NCBI GenBank assembly: GCA_016210205.1
Contig: JACQUO010000033.1
Coordinates: 1 to 49,423 of the forward strand
DNA length: 49,423 nt
Direction: 5' to 3'
DNA from: Chloroflexota bacterium
GTDB taxonomy: Bacteria > Chloroflexota > Dehalococcoidia > JACQUO01
Below, one piece after another: positions 25,612 through 32,787 of the stretch. Positions within the stretch are counted from its first letter, which is position 1, and each line of letters begins with the position of its first letter. The notes beneath the pieces are model-generated. The model had not been told where the DNA came from and did no database searches. It saw only the letters and a list, made by a program, of their open reading frames with translations. Position numbers and translations under genes: made by a program.

Positions 25612-25784
25612 AGCCTAAGGGTTCTAATTGAAGAAAACATTCTCAGGTAGGGATTATAGCGGGTGGGATGATGCAGGTCAAGCCCTTGCCCTGTCTATTG
25701 TGTCATATGTTTCTGAACGAGCGCAGACGCTTCTGGGCGAGCGTGGGAAGGGCCTGGCAGGCTCTTTAAATCTCCCAGTATCCT

Positions 25785-26020
25785 GGGCACCTCACCCCCT
25801 TCTCTCCCCCTCTCCTTCTAGGAGAGGGGGAGAGAAGGAAGACTGGGGGACACCCCCCAGACCCTCGGCAGGGGGCGTTCCCCCTGCACCCTCGGGTCTC
25901 CCATGTCTCTGCCGTAGTGAGGGAAAGGGGAAGCTGGAGGACACCCCTAGACCCCAGCCAAAGGGGCTTTGCCCCTCTGGACTCCCCCATCCAGAGCCTG
26001 GGGGTTGCCGCTAGACACTA
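25785..26020. repeat. Intergenic GC-rich palindromic repeats (two units)
   Basis: Contains CCTCTCCTTCTAGGAGAGGG, GACTGGGGGACACCCCCCAG and GGGGGCGTTCCCCCTGCACC. A second unit follows with GCTGGAGGACACCCCTAGAC and GGGGCTTTGCCCCTCTGGAC. It fills the 470-base gap between the 5S gene and ndh. No coding sequence is supported there. Confidence 0.65.
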
Positions 26021-26084
26021 CCCCATGGCTAAACGACCCCCTCTGGCCTCGGAATTGTCCGCTGGCGCGGCTTTTGCTTCCCCC

Positions 26085-27320
26085 TCACTCAATGCGAGCG
26101 GTGTCCCGCTGGAAGACATAGTCAAAGGTCCAGTCCAGGGCCACGCTCACCTGGTTACGGAAGCCAGGGAGCTTCCACAGGTGCGCCAGTCGCCAGACGA
26201 GCCAGGCAGGGAAGCCGTTGAAGCAACGGCCCCCAAGGCGGGCCAGGGAGGCGTTGCGGCCCAGGGCCACCAGGTCTCCCTGGTCCTGGAAGCGGAAGGG
26301 CTGGGGCGACTCCCCCAACACCGCCCGGGCGATGTTGCGGCCCACGGCTACGCCCTGCTGGGTGGCCACCTGGGCGGTGCAGGCCAGGGGCTGCCCCGTC
26401 TTGGGGTTGAGCAGGAAAGCGTTGTCCCCCACGGCCCAGACCCCGTGCCAGAGAGGGACCTCGAAGGTCTCGGCCACCTCCAGGCGGCCATCCCGGGCCT
26501 TGCGGGCGGGCAGGGGCTCCAACAGGGGATTGGGGCGGATGCCGGTGGCCCAAATCACAGTGCTCACGGGGATATGTTTGCCTTCAGCGGTATGGATGCG
26601 CTCCTGGTCGATGCCCACGATGCGGGTGTTGAGATAAATGGGGATGCCCAGGGCCTGGAGCTTCCTAAGGGCCAGGGCCCCCAGGCGGGTGTCCACGCCC
26701 GCCAGGAGGCCGGGTGAGGCCTCGATGAGGGAGATGGCTATCTCATGGGGGTTGAGGCGGGGATAGTCCCGGGCCAGGACCTTGTGGGCCAGGTCGTAGA
26801 GGGAGGCCACCACCTCCACCCCGTTGGCCCCGCCACCCACCACGGCGAAGGAGAGGAGCTGGCGCCGCTCCGCCTCCCGGGGCTCCAGGTCGGCGCGGCG
26901 GAACATCTCCAGGATGCGGTACTTGATGGCCATGGCCTCCCGCAGGGTCTTCATGGGGAGGGCGAAGCTCTCGGCCTTGGGCACCCCGAAGAAGTTGTTG
27001 ACGCTCCCCAGGGCGATGAGGAGATGGTCGTAGGCCAGCTCGCCCACCTCGGTGATGACCTGGCAGCCGGCCAGGTCGATGCGGCGCACCTCCGCCTCGT
27101 AGAAATCGAGGCGCCGCCGCCGCAGGCCGCGCAGGGGATAGGCCAGATGGCCCGGCTCCACGGCGCCGGTGGCCGCCTGGTAGAGCATGGGGGTGAAGAG
27201 GCTGTAAGGGTGGCGGTCCACCAGGGCAATCTCCACCTCGGGATGGCGGCGCAGGCGCCGCTCCAGCTCCAGGGCGGCGTTGAGGCCGCCGAAGCCCGCG
27301 CCTAAGATGACGATTCGCAT
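26085..27320 (-). CDS. Type II NADH dehydrogenase (NAD(P)/FAD-dependent oxidoreductase)
   Basis: A 411-residue flavoprotein of the NDH-2 family, a non-proton-pumping enzyme that passes electrons from NADH to quinone at the membrane face. The FAD motif is IVILGAGFGGLNAA (3-16); the NAD motif is FAVVGGGANGVEVVAS. The AVGDNA-type second FAD contact (VWAVGDNAFL) is present, and the C-terminus carries amphipathic aromatic segments typical for membrane attachment. AAGGGGGGTAA precedes the ATG. With the neighbouring ACIII operon it would form a short NADH-quinol-ACIII respiratory chain. Confidence 0.9.
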   Translation of the reverse strand: MRIVILGAGFGGLNAALELERRLRRHPEVEIALVDRHPYSLFTPMLYQAATGAVEPGHLAYPLRGLRRRRLDFYEAEVRRIDLAGCQVITEVGELAYDHLLIALGSVNNFFGVPKAESFALPMKTLREAMAIKYRILEMFRRADLEPREAERRQLLSFAVVGGGANGVEVVASLYDLAHKVLARDYPRLNPHEIAISLIEASPGLLAGVDTRLGALALRKLQALGIPIYLNTRIVGIDQERIHTAEGKHIPVSTVIWATGIRPNPLLEPLPARKARDGRLEVAETFEVPLWHGVWAVGDNAFLLNPKTGQPLACTAQVATQQGVAVGRNIARAVLGESPQPFRFQDQGDLVALGRNASLARLGGRCFNGFPAWLVWRLAHLWKLPGFRNQVSVALDWTFDYVFQRDTARIE

Positions 27321-27382
27321 TTACCCCCCTTGTGAATCCAAGTTTGAGGCTAACATATGTAATCAATGGCGGTCAAGAGCAA

Positions 27383-27412
27383 AGAAAAACCCCGCTCAAG
27401 GCGGGGTTTATT
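27383..27412. terminator. Terminator after the 29-residue membrane protein gene
   Basis: AAACCCCGC / GCGGGGTTT with a TCAAG loop (27387-27409). On the minus strand it is followed by TTCTTTGC. It ends the small gene at 27432-27521 just before ndh. Confidence 0.85.
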
Positions 27413-27431
27413 TAGTTAGCTCAATCTGTGT

Positions 27432-27521
27432 TTAGAATTTCATACGGGCGGTTAGAATTATTGCCGCCACGGCCCAGAGACAAAAAGCGAATGCTACTAA
27501 TAAAAGGGTGAGTTCTGCCAT
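27432..27521 (-). CDS. 29-residue single-pass membrane protein
   Basis: A short gene on the minus strand encoding 29 residues: MAELTLLLVAFAFCL, then a further hydrophobic run, and a basic end TARMKF. One membrane helix spans about residues 4-23. Evidence that it is real: AAAGGAGGTGGGCAG directly before ATG 27521; a near-consensus promoter at 27651-27679; and a strong terminator 20 bases after the stop. No family is recognised. Its location between the ACIII operon and ndh suggests a small respiratory accessory subunit, as with CydX or CcoQ-type peptides in other systems (inference). Confidence 0.65.
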   Translation of the reverse strand: MAELTLLLVAFAFCLWAVAAIILTARMKF

Positions 27522-27650
27522 CTGCCCACCTCCTTTCTAGATTTTTTTCAAATGCGTTCCCTTTCTCATACCTAGCTTCTCTTTCAACTTCCCTCACTTG
27601 CGCCTCCCCCAGTTTTGAGAGGCAAACGGAAACCTCCTTCCTTTATATTT

Positions 27651-27679
27651 ATATTATCACAAACCTCAAAAGAATTCAA
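27651..27679 (-). promoter_or_regulatory. Promoter of the 29-residue membrane protein gene
   Basis: On the minus strand TTGAAT (27679-27674), 17-base spacer, TAATAT (27656-27651). The transcript would have a leader of about 125 bases with a second AAGGAAGGAGG site near 27635 and a possible 13-codon TTG leader ORF (27625-27584), which is weakly supported. Confidence 0.65.
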
Positions 27680-27691
27680 CAGCGCAGGCCA

Positions 27692-28222
27692 TCACTGGCC
27701 CTCCCCTTTTTGGGCCACTTCCTGCACCAGGAGCACCAGGAGCCAGCGCTCCTGGGAGGCCAGGAGCTTACCAAAGGGGGGCATGTTGCCCAGGCCATTA
27801 GTGAGAATCCAGTAGAGCTCGCCGGCGCTGCGGGCTTGCACCCGGGGGCTGGCGTAATCCACGGGGGGGACAGCCCCCGCCGCCTGAAAGCGGGCGGCCA
27901 TGGGGCCGTCGCCACGGCCCCCGGGGCCGTGGCAGGCGGCGCAGTTCACCCCATAGAGCTGCCACCCCGCCGCCAAGGCCGAGGGCGAAGGGGCCAGAGG
28001 GATGGCCAGAGTCTGGGCCTCGGTGAAGGTGTAATCCACCTCCTTGCCGGTGATGGGCACCGCGGAGGCCGGCGGGGAGAGGCGCGGCGGCTCCCCCGCC
28101 CGGTAGGATGGCTGGTAGTGCATCTCGGGGAAGACATCAAAGGGGTAGGCCCCCACGGAGCAGCCCGCTGCCAGAAGGGCCAGCCCCAGCGCCAGCGCCA
28201 CAGCCGTCCCTCGCCCTACCAT
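27692..28222 (-). CDS. actE: Alternative complex III subunit ActE (monoheme cytochrome c lipoprotein)
   Basis: A 176-residue exported protein. A lipoprotein signal (ALGLALLAAGC, Cys about 21) anchors it to the outer face of the membrane. One heme c site, NCAACHGPGGRGDG (about 94-107), with a likely axial Met in GNMPPFGK, makes it a class I monoheme cytochrome. ActE donates electrons onward from ACIII. It overlaps the actD stop by 7 bases and is the last gene of the operon. Confidence 0.88.
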   Translation of the reverse strand: MVGRGTAVALALGLALLAAGCSVGAYPFDVFPEMHYQPSYRAGEPPRLSPPASAVPITGKEVDYTFTEAQTLAIPLAPSPSALAAGWQLYGVNCAACHGPGGRGDGPMAARFQAAGAVPPVDYASPRVQARSAGELYWILTNGLGNMPPFGKLLASQERWLLVLLVQEVAQKGEGQ

Positions 28223-28743
28223 CGCTGCCTGATATCCGGGTGGCGTTTTATTTCCAGCACCCCCGCCTCCTTGAGGGCAGCCTCGGCCTGGGGGCGGCGC
28301 GCCTCGGGGCAGGAGACCAGGACGCCCAGATACCCCCCGGTGATGCGCCGGTCGTAGAGCCCCAGGCCGGGCCGGGGCAGGCGCATCTCGAAGAGCACCC
28401 CGATGACGGTGAAGATGATGGCCCCCAGCAGCGTCGCCTCGTAGGCGATGATGAACATGGGGGGCAGGGCGAGGATGGGCTTGCCCCCCGTCACCAGGGG
28501 GAACGAAAGCTGGGTCCCCACGGTGAGCAGCAGGGCCACGGTGAAACCCGAGAGGGCGCCGACGAAGGGGAACACATAGACCCGATGCTTCACCGGCTTC
28601 TCCCCGAAGGCCCCCTCGGGGTAGGGGGCGCCGGAGAGGATTTCGTACTCCTCCCGGGGGAACCCCGCCCGCTCCAGGGCCTCCACGGCCCGGGCGGCGC
28701 TGGGGGCATCCTGGCAGAGGGCCAACAAAAGCTCTTTTGCCAT
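28216..28743 (-). CDS. actD: Alternative complex III subunit ActD (DUF3341)
   Basis: About 175 residues. An N-terminal ferredoxin-like soluble part (LLALCQDAPSAARAVEALER...) is followed by two membrane helices (about 80-100 and 115-137) and a C-terminal segment (GYLGVLVSCPEARRPQAEAAL). This is the DUF3341 layout of ActD, an integral ACIII subunit. ATG 28743 is preferred because GAGGAG lies 8 bases upstream within the actC stop region; an overlapping GTG 28752 is possible. Confidence 0.9.
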   Translation of the reverse strand: MAKELLLALCQDAPSAARAVEALERAGFPREEYEILSGAPYPEGAFGEKPVKHRVYVFPFVGALSGFTVALLLTVGTQLSFPLVTGGKPILALPPMFIIAYEATLLGAIIFTVIGVLFEMRLPRPGLGLYDRRITGGYLGVLVSCPEARRPQAEAALKEAGVLEIKRHPDIRQRW

Positions 28744-28748
28744 AAGCC

Positions 28749-30125
28749 TCACTCCTCTCGGATGACAGCCTTCACCCTGGCCCGGCCCACCTCCACCTCT
28801 TGGCGCAGCACCTGCCCCTCCTTCTGGTCATAGAGAGGGATGAGGGGAAAGAGGCGGGAGAAGACCAGGAACCCTAAACACACCAGGGCGAAGGAGCCGG
28901 CAATCAACAGGATTTCCACGATGCTAGGGGCATAGGAGCCCCAGACGAAGGTAAAAGGCTCCTTGCGGGCCAGCCCGGGGACGATAATCAGGAACCGCTC
29001 CAGCCACATGCCGATGTTCACCAGCACGGACAGCAGCAGCATCAGCGGGATGTTGCGCCGCACCCGCCGGAAGAGCCACAAGGGCACGGGGATGAAGAAG
29101 GCGGTAAGGAGGAAGACGATGAAGAGGCCGGCCCAGGGCATCTGGAAGACCACCATCTCACGCAGGGCCACCTCGGGGCCGTCCTGGCCATAGAGGCCGA
29201 AGGCGAACTCCAGGGCGAAGAAGTAGAACCAGGCCAGCCCCACCGCCACCAGGAGCCGCCCCAGGGCGTCGAAGTGCTCCGGGCGGATATAGGCCTTCCA
29301 CCCATAGAGGTAGCGCACCAGGGCCATGACGGTGACCACCGCGGAGACCCCCGAGTGGATGGCGCCCAGCACGAAGTAGGGGGCGAAGATGGTAGCATGC
29401 CAGCCCTCCACGGCGGTAGCCACGGCAAAGTCCCAGGACACCACGCTATGCACCGAGATGAAGACGGGGAGGATGAGGGCGGAGAGCAGGATGCCGACGA
29501 GGGCCTGGAGTCGCCACTGGCGGGACATCCCCCGCCACCCCAAGGACAAGGCCCCGTAGAAGTAGTGGCGCCAGCCCAGGCTCCGGTCCCGCAGGGTGGC
29601 CAGGTCCGGGAGCAGGGCCACATAGATGAAAAGGGTAGCGCCGGTGAGATAGGAAAAGATGGCGGCGGGGTCCCAGACCAGGGGCGAGCGCACATTGGGC
29701 CAGATGCCCCGGGCGAAGTCGTAGGGGAAGACCCAGTAGAGGGTGCGCCAGGGTCGCCCGCTGTGGATGATGGGGAAGAGGGCCGCGGTGAGCAGGGCCA
29801 GGATGGTGAGGAGCTCCGCGGCCCGGGTCACGGGGCGGCGCCATTCCGCCTGGGCCAGCCGCAGGATGGAGGAAATCATCACCCCGGCGTGGCTTATCCC
29901 CACCCAGAAGACGAAGTTGGTTATCATGAAGCCCCAGAACACGGGGCGGTTGAGCCCGGTGACCACCAGGCCCTGGGTCAGCATCCAGATGAAGGCCCCC
30001 ACTGCGGCGGCCACCACCAGGCCCAGAAGCCCCACCACCGGCCAGAACCAGCGGGGAGTGCCATAGACCGGCGCCAGCAGGTCCAGGTTTATCTCGGTGT
30101 CGGAGAGGATGCGGCGTTCTTCCAT
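28749..30125 (-). CDS. actC: Alternative complex III subunit ActC (NrfD-like)
   Basis: A 458-residue NrfD/PsrC-family quinol-interacting membrane subunit with about 10 helices. Family-typical ACIII phrases are present: FWGFMITNFVFWVGISHAGV, then HSGRPWRTLYWVFPYDFARG. ActC holds a quinol site and is thought to carry proton pathways. Its stop overlaps or abuts actD, and it starts 7 bases after the other NrfD-like gene. Confidence 0.93.
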   Translation of the reverse strand: MEERRILSDTEINLDLLAPVYGTPRWFWPVVGLLGLVVAAAVGAFIWMLTQGLVVTGLNRPVFWGFMITNFVFWVGISHAGVMISSILRLAQAEWRRPVTRAAELLTILALLTAALFPIIHSGRPWRTLYWVFPYDFARGIWPNVRSPLVWDPAAIFSYLTGATLFIYVALLPDLATLRDRSLGWRHYFYGALSLGWRGMSRQWRLQALVGILLSALILPVFISVHSVVSWDFAVATAVEGWHATIFAPYFVLGAIHSGVSAVVTVMALVRYLYGWKAYIRPEHFDALGRLLVAVGLAWFYFFALEFAFGLYGQDGPEVALREMVVFQMPWAGLFIVFLLTAFFIPVPLWLFRRVRRNIPLMLLLSVLVNIGMWLERFLIIVPGLARKEPFTFVWGSYAPSIVEILLIAGSFALVCLGFLVFSRLFPLIPLYDQKEGQVLRQEVEVGRARVKAVIREE

Positions 30126-30132
30126 ATCAATA

Positions 30133-31500
30133 TCAATCCGGCTTGGCGATGACGGTCACTTTGCGCCGCAGGAAAGCCCGCTCCACCCTAAGTTGCTCCC
30201 CTTCCGCCACCTCCCACCGGGAGAGGGACGGTATGAGCCTGGTAGCCAGGAGATAGAGCAAGGCCACCCCCGCCACTGCTGCCGCCAGCACCAGCCAGTC
30301 GCCGGCCTGGGGCAAACGGGGGGCGGGCAGGGCCTGGAGAACGGGGCCGGCCTCCTCCACGGAGAAGGCGGCCACATAGAGGCGGATGCGGTCGAAGAGC
30401 AGGCCCGCCAACACCAGCAAGGCCGCGAAGGTGGGGCCCAGGATGCTGCGACGCACGCCGTTCCACAGGAGAACGAGAAAGGGGGCCAGGAAGCTCAACA
30501 CGAAGGCGGGAAGGAAGGCCCACAGGTAGGGGCCCGCGATAAAGAGCTGGAGCACAAGCTCTTCGATGGGACGCCTCCCATACCAGAGGACGATGAAGCC
30601 GCTCCACCAGAAATAGAACCAGAGCAGGCAGAGGGCCAGAAGGAGCTTCCCCAAGGCCCAGAACTGCTCACGCCCGATATAGGCACCCAGGCCACCCCAC
30701 CACCGCACCAGGAAGAGGACCACTATAAGGGTCGCCAGGCCCCCCTGGAGGCCGCTCACCACATTGTAGGCCGGGAAGAGGGAGTCCTGCCAGCCCGGCA
30801 CCAGGCTCTGGGCGAAGTCGGTGGAGATGAGGGTCTGGGCCAGGACGAAGGCCAGGAAGTAGCAAGCCCCCAGGGCCGTGAGGGCGGCGCGCAGGGCCCT
30901 CCACTGCCGCTCGCCGCCCTGCCAGGAGAGGGCCAGGAGGGCGAAGAGACGCCGACCGCGGGCCCCCTGGTCTCGGGCGGCGGCGAAATCGGGGATGGCC
31001 CCCACATAGAGGAGCGCCAGGCCGCAGAGCGTCAGTCCGGCTATGACCAGGGTGTCCCAGAGGTGGGGCGCCCCCGGCCAGCCGAACCAGAGGCTGCTCT
31101 GGGGCTGGGAGGCGGGCACCAGCCGCAGCAACGGCCAGAACCAGGCCAGGATGAGCAGCCCCGCCACGGCGAAGAGCTCCGAGGCCCGGGCCAGGGGCCG
31201 GCGCCAGTGGGCCCCGGTGAAGCGCAGCCCCGCCGAGACCAGGGGCGCGGCCCCCACGGTGGAGAGGAGGATGGAGAAGGCAGCCGCATAGTAGCCCCAG
31301 GGGGCCCGGTGGGCAAACCCCGCCTGCCAGAGAGAGACCACGCTCAGCAGGCCCGCCAGGAATATGGCCCCCAGGACGGCCACGGCCAGCCAAAAGACCC
31401 AGCCCCCCCGCAAGAGAGGCGAGAGGCCCGCCGCCGCCACCCCGGGGGCAATCCCCGGCTCCCGGCCTTGAGGCTCAGAGGTTAGACTAGCTTCGCTCAA
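30133..31500 (-). CDS. Alternative complex III subunit ActF-like (second NrfD-like)
   Basis: A 455-residue second NrfD-like polytopic protein (about 10 helices), more divergent than ActC. Sequence such as STVGAAPLVSAGLRFTGAHW replaces the ITNFVFWVG region. In most ACIII operons the order is actABCDEF; here the ActF-like gene precedes actC. I name it by role only, because its sequence is too diverged to exclude a second ActC-type origin. TTG 31500 is the likely start; it overlaps the Fe-S gene by 14 bases. Confidence 0.8.
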   Translation of the reverse strand: MSEASLTSEPQGREPGIAPGVAAAGLSPLLRGGWVFWLAVAVLGAIFLAGLLSVVSLWQAGFAHRAPWGYYAAAFSILLSTVGAAPLVSAGLRFTGAHWRRPLARASELFAVAGLLILAWFWPLLRLVPASQPQSSLWFGWPGAPHLWDTLVIAGLTLCGLALLYVGAIPDFAAARDQGARGRRLFALLALSWQGGERQWRALRAALTALGACYFLAFVLAQTLISTDFAQSLVPGWQDSLFPAYNVVSGLQGGLATLIVVLFLVRWWGGLGAYIGREQFWALGKLLLALCLLWFYFWWSGFIVLWYGRRPIEELVLQLFIAGPYLWAFLPAFVLSFLAPFLVLLWNGVRRSILGPTFAALLVLAGLLFDRIRLYVAAFSVEEAGPVLQALPAPRLPQAGDWLVLAAAVAGVALLYLLATRLIPSLSRWEVAEGEQLRVERAFLRRKVTVIAKPD

Positions 31501-32209
31501 GGCGCTCCACCTTCATGAGATAGACCACATTGGGGTCCGTCCCCATCTCCTCCAGGAGGCGATAGGCCCGGGCCGACGCCGCCTGAAGCAGGCGGGCCAC
31601 CCGGCTCTGGGGGTCGTTTCTGTCGCCGAAGACCAGGGCCTCGGTGGGGCAGGCCTGGGCGCAGGCGGGGACGATGTCCCCATCGCGCACGGGACGGCCC
31701 TGGGCCCGAGCCTCGCGCTTGCCCCGGTTGATGCGCTGGAGGCAGAAGGTGCACTTCTCCATGATGCCCCGGCTCCTGACGGTGACATGGGGGTTTAGGC
31801 CATTGTTCAGGGGCGGGGGCCAGACATGCTCCTGGAAGTTGAAAAAGCGCACCTGGTAGGGGCAGTTGTTGGCGCAAAAGCGGGTGCCGATGCAGCGGGG
31901 ATAGACCTGGACATTGAGCCCCTCCGGGTTGTGATAGGTGGCATAGACGGGGCAGACGGGCTCGCAGGGGGCGTTGTTGCAGTGCTGGCAGAGCACGGGG
32001 AGAAAGCGGGCCTTGCCCTGGGGGAACTCCCCCTCCCAGTAGCGCTCAATGCGAATCCAGGCCTTGGCCCGGCGCTGAAGGAAGGCTTCCTCCAGGTTGA
32101 GGGAGACATTGTTCTCCGCCTGGCAGGCCACCACGCAGGCCTGGCAGCCGGTGCAGCGGTCCAGGTCCACGGCCATGGCCCAGCGGTGGACTGGAGGACT
32201 ATCTGCCAT
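31487..32209 (-). CDS. ACIII iron-sulfur subunit (ActB2-type, four-cluster ferredoxin)
   Basis: A 240-residue protein with four cysteine groups: CTGCQACVVACQ, CQHCNNAPCEPVCP, CIGTRFCANNCP, and CTFCLQRINRG...CAQACPTEAL. This matches the NrfC/PsrB-like Fe-S half of ActB (three 4Fe-4S and one 3Fe-4S in characterised ACIII; cluster types here are inference). In many organisms this part is fused to the C-terminus of ActB; here it is a separate gene. It is cut off from the ActB1 gene by 574 bases of repeats. No signal peptide of its own is seen, so it probably travels with the Tat-exported ActB1. Confidence 0.9.
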   Translation of the reverse strand: MADSPPVHRWAMAVDLDRCTGCQACVVACQAENNVSLNLEEAFLQRRAKAWIRIERYWEGEFPQGKARFLPVLCQHCNNAPCEPVCPVYATYHNPEGLNVQVYPRCIGTRFCANNCPYQVRFFNFQEHVWPPPLNNGLNPHVTVRSRGIMEKCTFCLQRINRGKREARAQGRPVRDGDIVPACAQACPTEALVFGDRNDPQSRVARLLQAASARAYRLLEEMGTDPNVVYLMKVERLERS

Positions 32210-32239
32210 CTCGTTCTCTCATTACTTGCGTAGCGGCAC

Positions 32240-32787
32240 CCAAATCATGGCGTCTTGAAGTTATCATCTCCAAGAGCATATACCTCAACCCCCTGGCCCC
32301 CTTCTCCTGCAGGAGAAGGGGGGAAAGAGGATAACTGGGGGACACCCCCAGACCCCTGCCAGAAGGGCCTGGCCCCTCTGGACTCCCCGCGCTGGCCGTA
32401 TGCAGGAGAAAAAGCTGGGGATAATACCCCAAACCCCTAGCAGGGGACACAGCCCCCTGCACCCCCATATTTTCCTCCATACCGCAGGAGAGGGGGAAGA
32501 TAGCGTATTTGAGGGACACCCCCAAACCCCCGGCAGGGCACAGCCCTGCACCCACGATGGGCCAACTTGCTGCCCAACAATGCGTGAAGGACGAGGAGCA
32601 GAAACCCAACCACTTTATACTCCCCTAGCTGCCGATGATGCCTTTGCAGGGGGAATATTGTGCTGGGGGCACACCCCAGCCCCCCTGCCAATTGTTTGCC
32701 CTCGGGACTCCCCTGCGATGGTGGAGAAGGCCTGAGTGAGTCCCCCAACACACGAAATGAGGCCGCACAATCCAGACAGAACACTAG
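32240..32787. repeat. Cluster of GC-rich repeats inside the ACIII operon
   Basis: At least three units lie in tandem: CCTTCTCCTGCAGGAGAAGG with CTGGGGGACACCCCCAGACC (32306-32355); a middle unit ending CACCCCCATATTTTCCTCC; and GAGGGACACCCCCAAACCCC with GGCAGGGCACAGCCCTGC (32511-32552). The right end reads CCAGACAGAACACTAG, whose reverse complement (CTAGTGTTCTGTCTGG) matches the family's terminal repeat. Its CTAG holds the actB1 stop codon. The whole 574-base gap between the two ActB genes has no credible coding sequence. Confidence 0.7.

Noticed and set aside
26085-27320. Sulfide:quinone oxidoreductase instead of type II NADH dehydrogenase
   Set aside because: The sequence has the NDH-2 second nucleotide motif and lacks the paired redox cysteines expected in sulfide:quinone oxidoreductases.
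27584-27625. Thirteen-codon leader ORF with a TTG start upstream of the 29-residue gene
   Set aside because: There is a good AAGGAAGGAGG site, but the frame is very short, starts with TTG and has no second copy or conservation to support it.
32210-32783. Small ORFs within the repeat cluster in the ACIII operon
   Set aside because: They consist of Pro/Gly/Ser-rich translation of the palindromic repeats and recur in the other repeat loci, so they are not genes.
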